Of a stretch of 50,724 bases of DNA, positions 8,966 through 17,688 are shown piece after piece. Under the pieces are notes generated by a model. It was given only the letters and a program-made list of their open reading frames with translations, had not been told where the DNA came from and ran no database searches. The position numbers and the translations under genes were made by a program. Location: contig JAFGNH010000138.1 in NCBI GenBank assembly GCA_016927115.1, positions 1-50,724 of the forward strand, in the 5' to 3' direction. Numbering within the stretch: the first letter of the stretch is position 1; each line of letters starts with the position of its first letter. This DNA is from Anaerolineales bacterium (GTDB taxonomy: Bacteria > Chloroflexota > Anaerolineae > Anaerolineales > E44-bin32).

Positions 8966-11929
8966 ATGCAGAATTCGGTGCTAGGCGGGCAGTTTCGGGT
9001 TGGAAATCAGATCAGAGCAGGGCATGGCTGGTCGGAATTCCAGGGGGAGAGCGAATCAGGGAAGGCCGTAATCATCCGGAAACTTGATTTTGGACAGGGC
9101 GCTGGAACCGATCTGCTGAAGCGGCTTGAAGCGGCCAGGGAGAAGCTCGGGTCCATATCGGAACAGTCCTGCAGCGCCTGGCTCGCAGTCTGTGAGCATG
9201 ATGGCGCTGCGCTTGTCATCTCCCGGGCATTTTCTGGAAAATCGCTTGCAGAACGGATCGATTCCGAAGGCCCCCTCTCTTTTGAAGAGAGCATAAAGCT
9301 GGCTTATGAGTTGGCATCGTACCTGCGGTCTTTGCATAAGGCCGATATTCTGCAAGGTTTTTTTGAAGCGGAGAATATTTCCTGCGATGCCGAATTGCCG
9401 GTTCCGGTTGTGACAGGCCCGGCACCGGCAGTCTTTTTGGATTTGCCTTCCGCTCTTGGATCCGGTTTCCTTTCGGAGCAGGCAGGTATTGCGCCGGAGC
9501 TTTTCGCTGGCAATTCTGCAGATCCCTGTTCTGATGTCTATGCACTGGGAGCAGTTCTCTACCAGGCGCTGACAGCCCATCCGGTTCCCAGGACGGATCT
9601 CTCCCCCGGGAAGACAGTGATCGTCACCTGGCTTCCCAGTCGTCTGCGGGCCGATATACCCGAGGAACTGGATCAGCTGGTGGGAGCCTGTTTGCACCCT
9701 GAACGTAAGAATCGTCTATCCGGGCCGGATGAAGTCCTTGCTGTGCTTGAAGGGATGCTGTCGCAGGTGGAGGAACCCGTCCAACCCGTGGCCATGGGAA
9801 TGGAGGATTCGCTTGTGGGCCAGACACTGGGCCCATACCGGCTGGTGGAGCGTCTCGGGCAGGGCGGAATGGCCGCAGTGTATAAAGGCTACGAGCCTGC
9901 ACTGAACCGCTATGTGGCGATAAAGATCCTGCCGCAGTTCTTTGCCAGTGATCCCAATTTCACCGCACGCTTTCACCGGGAGGCAAAAGCTGTCGCCCAG
10001 CTGACCCATCCGAATATCGTGCCGATTTACAATTTTGGCGAGGCCAACGGCATTACGTACATCGCCATGCAGTTGGTTCATGGGGGATCGCTGAAATACG
10101 AGCGCGGGGAGAGGATGGGTTTCCGTGAAGCCCTGCAGCTGCTCCTGCCAATCACCCGTGCGCTGGGTTATGCGCATCAGCATGGGGTCATCCACCGTGA
10201 TGTGAAGCCCAGCAATGTGCTCATCAGCGAGGACGGCTGGCCGCTGCTGGCTGATTTCGGATTGGCGAAGATGACGGAAGCGACCGGTGAAAAACTGACT
10301 GGCACAGGTGTGGGCATGGGAACCCCGATGTATATGTCCCCGGAGCAGGGACAGGGTGTGGAAGTCGATCACCGCAGTGATATCTACTCGCTCGGGATTA
10401 TGCTGTATGAACTGGTGACCGGGGATGTGCCCTTCCGCGCAGACACCCCGATGGCGATTGTGATCAAGCACATGACTGCGCCGATGCCGATGCCGCGCAG
10501 CCTGAACCCGGATATCCCGGAGGCGGTGGAATCAATCATCCTTAAAGCGACTGCAAAAGATAAGGCAGACCGGTTTCAGACTGCAGAAGAAATGATTGAA
10601 GCCATGGAGCGGGTGCTCGCTGGAAGCCCGCTTTCTGAAAACCTCAGGACGGAATTAGCCAAGCCATCCGCGTCTGCGCCGGCGAAGCAAACCTCATCGG
10701 AGGAGAAGAAGCCTCGCAGGAAGCTCAAGCCGTTTCAGTGGGTATCGTTCGCAATCCTCGGGATTTTGGGCGCTTGCCTGCTGAGTGTCGCGCTGATGGG
10801 AATATTTACCATCTGCCCGCCGCAGGGACCCTGGCCGCAGCCTCCCTGGTGTGAAGGGTCGCCGTTCCAGTTTTCAATTGGAGCAGTGACGCCTGTGGAG
10901 CAGTCTCCGATTCTTGAGCCGGCAGAACAGGTTGAACCAGTTGAACCGGCAGCGGCTGAGGGGCAAGATCCACTTACCCCAGAACTCAAACTAAAAATCT
11001 GCCAGATAACTGACACCGGCGGTGTGGATGATAAATCATTCAACGCCAGCGCCTGGAAGGGCGTAGAAGATGCAGTGACAGAGCTGGGAGTCGAGGGCAA
11101 GGTACTCGAGTCACAGCAGCAGACCGACTTTGAGAAGAACATCAACGCTTTCATTGAAGAAGGCTGTGATCTGATCATTCCTGTTGGGTTCCTGCTCGCT
11201 GACGCCACCGCCGCTGCTGCGGAAGCGAATCCGGATCAGATATTTGCGATCGTCGACGTTGACTGGGTTGTTTCAGATAATGTGGCCAACCTGATATTCC
11301 AGACCGATGAGGCCGCCTTTATGGCTGGCTACCTCGCTGCAGCAATATCCCAAACTGGCACAGTCGGTACCTTCGGCGGCATGCAGATCCCGACCGTGAC
11401 CATTTTCATGGATGGTTTCTATTATGGTGTCCAGTATTTCAACGAAATAAAAAGCGCCAATGTCAAGGTCCTGGGTTGGAATCCCACTTCACAGACCGGT
11501 CTGTTCACCAACACCTTTGAAAGTACAGATGATGGTCGGAGTATGGGGGAAAGCCTGATGGATGAAGGCGCTGATGTAATCCTGCCTGTTGCAGGTCCGG
11601 TAGGCTTAGGCACAGCTGCCGCTGTTCAGGATCGCGGGAATGCATGGATTATTGGAGTTGATGCGGACTGGACTCTAACTGCACCTGAATACACGGATGT
11701 GATCCTGACATCTGTTCTCAAGCTGATCGATACAGCAGTATTTGACCAGGTGGCTCGAGTTTTTGACGGCACCTTCGAAGGCGGAGTGATTACCTATACT
11801 CTGGCGGATGGTGGTGTGGGCCTGGCGTCCAATGGTGAGATTGCTAATATTGACGAAGGGCTGCGAAATGAGCTGGAAGAAATTAAATCAGGTATCATCA
11901 ACGGCACGATTTCTGTGAATGGTGAGTGA
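8966..11929 (+). CDS. Receptor Ser/Thr protein kinase fused to a BMP/PnrA-type nucleoside-binding domain
   Basis: The start is ATG 8966, eight bases after AAGGA, giving 987 residues. Residues 1-270 form a pseudokinase with kept C-lobe signatures (APELFAG, DVYALGAVLYQALT) but no HRD or DFG. The active kinase spans about 290-555, with GQGGMAAVYK, VAIK, HRDVKPSN near 410, DFGLAK near 430 and SPEQ. Sequence around both kinase regions is nearly the same as in the divergent paralogue. A basic KKPRRKLK stretch precedes the span at 589-614. After a Pro/Glu linker, residues 674-987 match the basic membrane protein family of periplasmic nucleoside-binding lipoproteins: KICQITDTGGVDDKSFN, then EEGCDLIIPVGF, then IGVDADW. 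In that family the domain binds purine nucleosides or AI-2-like ligands and feeds an ABC importer. Here it is tethered to a kinase, which suggests ligand-gated kinase signalling. Confidence 0.9.
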   Translation: MQNSVLGGQFRVGNQIRAGHGWSEFQGESESGKAVIIRKLDFGQGAGTDLLKRLEAAREKLGSISEQSCSAWLAVCEHDGAALVISRAFSGKSLAERIDSEGPLSFEESIKLAYELASYLRSLHKADILQGFFEAENISCDAELPVPVVTGPAPAVFLDLPSALGSGFLSEQAGIAPELFAGNSADPCSDVYALGAVLYQALTAHPVPRTDLSPGKTVIVTWLPSRLRADIPEELDQLVGACLHPERKNRLSGPDEVLAVLEGMLSQVEEPVQPVAMGMEDSLVGQTLGPYRLVERLGQGGMAAVYKGYEPALNRYVAIKILPQFFASDPNFTARFHREAKAVAQLTHPNIVPIYNFGEANGITYIAMQLVHGGSLKYERGERMGFREALQLLLPITRALGYAHQHGVIHRDVKPSNVLISEDGWPLLADFGLAKMTEATGEKLTGTGVGMGTPMYMSPEQGQGVEVDHRSDIYSLGIMLYELVTGDVPFRADTPMAIVIKHMTAPMPMPRSLNPDIPEAVESIILKATAKDKADRFQTAEEMIEAMERVLAGSPLSENLRTELAKPSASAPAKQTSSEEKKPRRKLKPFQWVSFAILGILGACLLSVALMGIFTICPPQGPWPQPPWCEGSPFQFSIGAVTPVEQSPILEPAEQVEPVEPAAAEGQDPLTPELKLKICQITDTGGVDDKSFNASAWKGVEDAVTELGVEGKVLESQQQTDFEKNINAFIEEGCDLIIPVGFLLADATAAAAEANPDQIFAIVDVDWVVSDNVANLIFQTDEAAFMAGYLAAAISQTGTVGTFGGMQIPTVTIFMDGFYYGVQYFNEIKSANVKVLGWNPTSQTGLFTNTFESTDDGRSMGESLMDEGADVILPVAGPVGLGTAAAVQDRGNAWIIGVDADWTLTAPEYTDVILTSVLKLIDTAVFDQVARVFDGTFEGGVITYTLADGGVGLASNGEIANIDEGLRNELEEIKSGIINGTISVNGE

Positions 11930-12063
11930 AACTCAGGTTTAGCAGGGATTTTTCCGGGTGGTAAGGATTCGTGAGGACAGCTCCTTGAGCTTGATTGTTC
12001 ATTGCATCCAGGAATGAGGATCAATATCCTCAGCCATTTATTTATTCAACTACAGGAGACCCC

Positions 12064-15000
12064 ATGGAAAACTTTTCCGGTAAACTTGTTTTTAAATCCA
12101 GCGCTCCTGACCGCAAGCCTTTTCCCCTTAATAAAAGTGAGGTCATTATTGGGCGCACTGCGCCGGCTGATCTGGCTCTGGATTCCAGCACAGTTTCACG
12201 CAGCCATGCGAAGATAACCTGTAGCGACGGTGTATATTTCATCGAGGACCTCGGGAGCAGCAACGGCACGCGTGTGAATGGCCATGCACTGGTGGCTTCA
12301 CACAGGTTGTCGCATGGAGATGTAATACGGGTTGGGCTCGATATTTCACTGGTGTTCGAGCAGCCATCTGCCGTGGAAGCGATCATGACACGCCAGGTGC
12401 AGCAGCCGGAGTTTTCCGGCACCATTGTGGTGAACATGGAGAACCTGGCCTCGGCCCCCAGCGAAGTGCCGCAGGTCCGGGAAACCATGATCGATACCGG
12501 CGATCCTGGTGCCGCCCTTGGAACAACACCGGATGCTCCACCAACCCTGACTGTGACTCTGGCCGGCGAGAGCGAGCAGGATTACAAGCTGACCGAGGAG
12601 AGGGAAACGCTCGGCAGGGCCGATGATAATTCCATAGTCATACAGTCTCCGATTATCTCGCGCAATCACCTGGCATTTGAGAGGAGCCCGGAGGGTTATG
12701 AAGTTGTAATGCTCCCCGGGGCGACGAACCAGGTTTCCTGCAACGGCCGTATCCTGGAGGAGCGCAGGCTGCTGCTGCATGGGGATGTGCTGCGGGTGGA
12801 CAGCAGTCTCCCGGGCATGATGGTAACCATGGTATTCAAGGCTCCTGCCCAGGCGGGAGCTGCGGTACCGCTGCGCATCCAGTTCGGTGAGAAGGATGTG
12901 CTTATCTTCGGACGCGACCCATCGTGCGATATTACCCTGAACATGCCGACCGTCTCGCGCTATCATGCCGAGGTCAAGCGTGTAGGACGAAGGTATTTTA
13001 TCAACGATCTGCGCAGCTCAAACGGCTCGTATGTCAACAACAAGCGGGTTGAAGGTGATGTTTGGCTTAATCCGGACGATGTGATCCGCATCGGCCCGTA
13101 CCGGTTTGTGATGGGTGAGGATGCTTTCACCGCATATGAGGACACCGACGGCCTGCGGGTGGAAATCTACAACCTCAAGAAGTGGGTGCGCAAGGATCTG
13201 AACCTTCTGCAGGATATTTCGCTCATTTTCCAGCCGCGAGAATTCATCGTCGTGGTGGGGCAGAGCGGCGGTGGAAAATCCACGCTGGTGGATGCCGTAG
13301 CCGGTTACCGACCGGCTACCGACGGCAAGGTTTTTGTGAATGATATCGATGTCTACCAGGATTTCGACGCGGTCCGCAGTGAGATTGGCTTTGTACCGCA
13401 GAAAGACATCATCCACATGGAGCTGACTGTCTACCAGGCGCTGGATTATGCAGCCCAGCTGCGAATGCCCTCCGACACCAAACCCGATGAACGCCATGCA
13501 AGGATCATGGAAGTGCTGCAGGACCTCGACCTCACCCACCGCAAGGATGTTCAGATCAGCGGGCTGAGCGGCGGGCAGCAGAAGCGGGTGTCCATCGGGG
13601 TGGAGCTGCTCACCCGCCCCGGCCTGTTTTTCCTGGATGAACCGACATCCGGGCTGGACCCGGGCACCGAAACTGCATTTATGCACCTGATGCGACGCCT
13701 GGCCGACCAGGGGCGAACCATTGTAATGGTCACGCATGCCACGAAGAATGTGATGCTTGCGGACAAAGTCGTATTTCTTGCACGCGGCGGCTATGTGGCC
13801 TGGTATGGTCCTCCCAATGAAGCGCTGACGTATTTCGATCAGTTTCGCAGCGAGCACGACCGCCGTTCCCGACCGATGGAATTCGACCAGATCTATACCA
13901 TTCTCGACAATCCCTCGCTTGGCGGCGGGAAAGAATGGGCGGAGCGCTTCCAGGCGTATACCGCACATGAAGACTATATTGTTTCTCCACTGGCAGCCTG
14001 TAAGCGGGACGAAAAAAACCCCGCTGATAAACCTGCAAAGAAGGCGAAACGGAAAGGATCACGGATTTCCGGCTGGAAGCAGTTCCTTGTGCTTTCGAAA
14101 CGAAATATCCGCATCCTTACTCGCGACCGGTCGAGCCTGATCCTGATGCTGGTGGCAGCACCTGCGGTGGCTGCGCTGGATCTGATCATTGCACCGCTGG
14201 TGGGGAAAGCGCCCTTTTCGTTTTTTGGGGGAGATGCCATCAACGGCAGTGTGACACTGTTCATCCTGACGATGTACACACTGCTGGTAGGCGGCATGTC
14301 GCAGATGCGAGAGTTCGTCAAGGAATCAGACATCTACAAACGAGAACGGTTGGTGAACCTGAGAATTGTTCCCTATGTCACTTCAAAAGTCTGGGTGGCG
14401 CTGATGCTTTCGTTTTACCATGCGCTGGCCTACACCGTCCTGCATGCGATTGCGTTTGAAATGCCGCCCGGGATGGATGTTTTTCTGCAGGTGTATCTCA
14501 CGCTGACGCTGGCAACGATGACGGGAATGATGCTCGGACTGCTGGCTTCAGCTATCGCACCCAACGCCGGATCTGCACCTCTTACACTGATCCTGTTCAT
14601 CATCCCGCTGATCGTCCTCAGCGGCTCGCTGGCTCCGATCCCTCCCCAGATCAACCAGTTTGCATCGACGCGGTGGGTGTTCCAGGGCTTAATGGGGATC
14701 ATGGGTGCAGGATCGGATATTGCCGCCGATCCCTGTTGGGCTCTGGATGAGGACCTGCGTGCCGGTATGACCCTGGAGGACAAATCCACGTTTGACTGCA
14801 GGTGCATGGGGATCAATATCTTTAAACCGGATTCATGCAATTTTCCCGGTGCAGGCGATTTCTACGTTCCGGAAATTGACATGGATGTTCCTGTTGAACC
14901 GAACCCACTTCCACCCCGGCCGCAGGAACCAGTTGTGCCGGATGCCCCGGATCCACCTGAGGATTCCTACGACCAGGTGGCAATGGCACAGTATTTCAAT

Positions 15001-15336
15001 GCTCTGCAGGCATACCAGGATTCCGTACGGGATATCCAGGATGATTATCGCAACCAGATGTTCCTGTATGAGGCGACGGTCGAGGTCTATCAAAACGAGA
15101 TGATCCAGTACCAGGAAGACCTGGCTCATTACAATATCGCCCGCGTAGCCGCAGTCAAAGGTGCTGAGAGTGTGATGGACACAATTTCAGACAAATATGG
15201 CTGGACCTGGGTGGATAAGAGTGATCGATCGGTTTATTATCCCTGGCTGGCGCAGGCATGGCTGGCACAGATCGGGATTGTTGGAGCGTACTATGGGATC
15301 ATTCTGATTTTGATCAAGCGAAAGGATGTGAAATAG
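12064..15336 (+). CDS. Triple-FHA ABC transporter (ABCG-like half transporter)
   Basis: The start is ATG 12064 behind AGGAG, giving 1090 residues. Three FHA phosphothreonine-binding domains come first. Each has the G-R and S-R-x-H core: about 8-100 (SRSHAKI, NGTRVNG), 165-260 (GRADDNS, SRNHLAF) and 265-355 (GRDPSC, SRYHAEV, NGSYVNN). The ABC ATPase at about 370-600 has Walker A GQSGGGKST, signature LSGGQQKRVSIG and Walker B FFLDEPTSGLD. The membrane domain from about 670 to the end is ABC2-type. It contains an extracytoplasmic insert of about 180 residues (872-1055) with a Cys-rich start (CRCMGINIFKPDSC), a proline-rich stretch and a probable coiled coil. FHA domains read phosphothreonine, so the upstream kinase is the obvious candidate partner. 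Whether the substrate is a lipid, a peptide or something else cannot be told. Confidence 0.9.
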   Translation: MENFSGKLVFKSSAPDRKPFPLNKSEVIIGRTAPADLALDSSTVSRSHAKITCSDGVYFIEDLGSSNGTRVNGHALVASHRLSHGDVIRVGLDISLVFEQPSAVEAIMTRQVQQPEFSGTIVVNMENLASAPSEVPQVRETMIDTGDPGAALGTTPDAPPTLTVTLAGESEQDYKLTEERETLGRADDNSIVIQSPIISRNHLAFERSPEGYEVVMLPGATNQVSCNGRILEERRLLLHGDVLRVDSSLPGMMVTMVFKAPAQAGAAVPLRIQFGEKDVLIFGRDPSCDITLNMPTVSRYHAEVKRVGRRYFINDLRSSNGSYVNNKRVEGDVWLNPDDVIRIGPYRFVMGEDAFTAYEDTDGLRVEIYNLKKWVRKDLNLLQDISLIFQPREFIVVVGQSGGGKSTLVDAVAGYRPATDGKVFVNDIDVYQDFDAVRSEIGFVPQKDIIHMELTVYQALDYAAQLRMPSDTKPDERHARIMEVLQDLDLTHRKDVQISGLSGGQQKRVSIGVELLTRPGLFFLDEPTSGLDPGTETAFMHLMRRLADQGRTIVMVTHATKNVMLADKVVFLARGGYVAWYGPPNEALTYFDQFRSEHDRRSRPMEFDQIYTILDNPSLGGGKEWAERFQAYTAHEDYIVSPLAACKRDEKNPADKPAKKAKRKGSRISGWKQFLVLSKRNIRILTRDRSSLILMLVAAPAVAALDLIIAPLVGKAPFSFFGGDAINGSVTLFILTMYTLLVGGMSQMREFVKESDIYKRERLVNLRIVPYVTSKVWVALMLSFYHALAYTVLHAIAFEMPPGMDVFLQVYLTLTLATMTGMMLGLLASAIAPNAGSAPLTLILFIIPLIVLSGSLAPIPPQINQFASTRWVFQGLMGIMGAGSDIAADPCWALDEDLRAGMTLEDKSTFDCRCMGINIFKPDSCNFPGAGDFYVPEIDMDVPVEPNPLPPRPQEPVVPDAPDPPEDSYDQVAMAQYFNALQAYQDSVRDIQDDYRNQMFLYEATVEVYQNEMIQYQEDLAHYNIARVAAVKGAESVMDTISDKYGWTWVDKSDRSVYYPWLAQAWLAQIGIVGAYYGIILILIKRKDVK

Positions 15337-15339
15337 ATC

Positions 15340-16353
15340 ATGCAGAGAAAACCTCTACTCTTTTTGCTGGCTTCCTGTATGTTTCTGCTGTTCGCCTGTG
15401 CACCAGCCCCTGCATCCTCCGCTGATCTGCCCCGTACTTTGACGCCGATGAGCGCTGCAATTCAGGAGACGGTAACAGCCAGAGCATTGGAAGCTTCCAG
15501 CGGTGACGACAACCTGGCAACTGCAGTATCCAACGCTACACAGCAGGCGGAATGGATCTATGCCACTCAAACTGTCCGGGCGAGTCTCAATGAGCCTTCC
15601 CGTCTGGCAACGGCAACAGCTATTGCACCGGTAGTAGCTGAGATGCCGTTATACGGCATAGACCCGGGTGATGGGTATGTGGCCTGGATCCACGACCCGG
15701 TAACGCTCGAGCTGGTCGGCTATCAGCAGGCTGACAATGCCAGCGATTACCCCGCAGTGACCGCAGCAGACTTTGTGGTTGTAAGTGATATCACCTGGAA
15801 TACGTTCAACAGCATCGCCGGCTGTGGGTTTCTCTTCCGTTCGGATGGGGACGCTGTCAGGCCAACCCAGTACACAATCCTGATGGAACGGATTGCAAGC
15901 GGCCAGATTACATTCACCGCATCTGTGAAGGGTGAGCTGAGTAACTATCATAAACGCTATCCAAAAAACGAGGACCCGTCCTTTGATTGGGCCAATGATG
16001 CCACCAACCGGCTGGCCCTGGTTGTTCGCGGCAACCTCATCGATATCTACACAAACGGCATTTATATCGGCCAGGTGGATATCACCCGGGAACCACCACC
16101 GCGTTCTTCAGAGGCTGAATCAGAGGCGATTTCGGAGCTTTCAGCGGATCAGCAGTCACGGCTTGAACACCAGGCTGAAGAGGAAGAGGAAAACGTGGAC
16201 CGTGTTTCAGCTGAGCTTAATGAAGCGAGTCAGAATTTTGTAAAGAATCAACCTTTTTTCTATGATGGTTTCCTGGCGTTTCTGGCCGTCAGTGATACAG
16301 GAAGGGCAACCTGTACTTTTGAAAACGCGTGGTTGTTTATTCTTGCTGATTAA
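15340..16353 (+). CDS. Lipoprotein with a concanavalin-like repeat related to the kinase ectodomain
   Basis: ATG 15340 lies 3 nt after the transporter stop, so the two genes are coupled. The 337-residue product starts with a lipoprotein signal (MQRKPLLFLLASCMFLLFAC, cysteine 20) and a Thr/Ala-rich helical stretch. From about residue 110 it resembles the repeats of the minus-strand kinase: NRLALVVRGNLIDIYTNG parallels NRITLLVLGDQIFTIKNG, and the closing CTFENAWLFIL parallels CEYDNFRVWDL. This similarity is my reading by eye. It has an acidic coiled stretch (EAEEEEENVD) near 280. It probably sits outside the membrane next to the transporter. The ligand is unknown. Confidence 0.8.
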   Translation: MQRKPLLFLLASCMFLLFACAPAPASSADLPRTLTPMSAAIQETVTARALEASSGDDNLATAVSNATQQAEWIYATQTVRASLNEPSRLATATAIAPVVAEMPLYGIDPGDGYVAWIHDPVTLELVGYQQADNASDYPAVTAADFVVVSDITWNTFNSIAGCGFLFRSDGDAVRPTQYTILMERIASGQITFTASVKGELSNYHKRYPKNEDPSFDWANDATNRLALVVRGNLIDIYTNGIYIGQVDITREPPPRSSEAESEAISELSADQQSRLEHQAEEEEENVDRVSAELNEASQNFVKNQPFFYDGFLAFLAVSDTGRATCTFENAWLFILAD

Positions 16354-17275
16354 ATGCCGGCGCGAACAGACAGCAGCTGGAAAAAGGCATCCGAACAAGA
16401 GCTGGATCAGCTTCATAAAGCTGCTCCCCTTGGGAAACGATACAGTAAGATCTTCCAGACAGTCTTCTGCTGTTCATTCATGCCTGACCCTGCCGACTAT
16501 ATTGTTGCAGCACCAAAAACGATTGGAACAGATCGATGATGGAGATTCGTTAGTCGATTTCAGGCTGCCCATGGATGTCCGTGGCACCATTCTGATCAAC
16601 ATTCGTCATGCAGTGGGGAGGGAAGGGCTTTAGATTGTGTTTTCGCGGTATTGATTGTGCAGGATAGAAGCGTTTCCCGTTGGACAAATCCCGGGCTCAC
16701 GGCAGGCAGAGATAGAGGGGTAAAACAGCACAATTGTCGATCGGACCGGCTGCCAGAAGAAAAGCAACAGATTGAATCCTGCACATCCAGCTTTTCAGAA
16801 CCTGCAGTTCGCTGGCACTTGTAATGGCAGAGCTGCCGGCTGCAGCTATCAGGCGGTTGGCCATCAGGGGGAGGATCCAGGGCGCTGCGGGAGTAAACAG
16901 CTGGCTGGTGTCGGAGGCACAGGTGCAGGTTTGCACGGCGGACCGCGCGCCGACCTCAGGACTGGCGGTGCTGGATGGCTTGATTGATGACGGAGGTTTC
17001 TTTGGTAATGAGAAAGTACAAACCGGGGCACAATCGTCCAGGTGTTAAACGACCCTGCCGGGGAATCCGTGTTCAAGAGCCTCAGGAGTATCTGTATATC
17101 TGATCTGTGTGACGGAGGAGCTCAGTGTCGTCCGTAAAGTCAGTATAAGCAATACTCCGAGTGCAATCTGTGGGAGAGCGTCCTCAGCGTTCCAAAGATC
17201 ACCCCATGTTTACACCCTGCAGGTGATCCACAAACCCCTGCTTCCCTCGTATGATAATTTCAAAAGGAGGCAGTG
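16354..17275. other. 922-bp gap without a convincing gene
   Basis: Several short open frames on both strands overlap each other, lack ribosome-binding sites and show no family signature. The largest, about 74 codons from 16824, reads SWLVSEAQVQVCTADRAP and resembles nothing I know. No hairpin with a T-tract, repeat or RNA gene stands out. It may be decayed coding DNA. Confidence 0.5.
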
Positions 17276-17530
17276 ATGACAGGTTTTTTGAAGGATCCGC
17301 TTTCCCCAACGATGTTCCCCCCGCATTCCGATATGCGCACCCTGGCAGGTTTCCGCCGTACGATGTCTGATGGCGATCAGCAGCTGCTGGACGAACTGCT
17401 TGGTACCGTGGACCAGCACTGGCCTTTTGAGCAGTCTGCAGCACATCTTACCAGGCTGGACCTGCTGCTGCTGACCATGGTCGTGGAACAGCATAAAAGG
17501 CTGAAACAGCTGGAGGGCTGTGCTTCCTGA
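17276..17530 (+). CDS. Small hypothetical protein, 84 residues
   Basis: A strong Shine-Dalgarno (AAGGAGG, 17264-17270) sits 5 nt before ATG 17276; a GTG at 17273 is the alternative start. The product is soluble. Its N-terminus is Pro-rich, and it has an amphipathic helical C-terminal half (DQQLLDELLGTVDQHW, TRLDLLLLTMVVEQHKRLKQL) that suggests a helical bundle or protein-protein contact. I do not recognise the family. It precedes the ADP-ribosylglycohydrolase gene by 158 bp and may share its transcript. The strong ribosome-binding site is the best evidence that it is real. Confidence 0.6.
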   Translation: MTGFLKDPLSPTMFPPHSDMRTLAGFRRTMSDGDQQLLDELLGTVDQHWPFEQSAAHLTRLDLLLLTMVVEQHKRLKQLEGCAS

Positions 17531-17688
17531 ATTGGGCCGCTGCCTGGATGGCGACATCATACAGGACAGTGGGATCGCTTGCGCAAAGTCCTTTCCTGCG
17601 CTACTCTGTTCACAGGTTTGTTCTTAAAACAGCAGGAGTGGGGTTTAGATCGGGCTTAGAAGCGGCAGCGCGGCGCAAGGGAGCGATC

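Noticed and set aside
16697-16936. 79-codon minus-strand frame rich in Ser/Ala/Pro
   Set aside because: The composition is typical of an antisense shadow, and it has no supporting start signal or homology.
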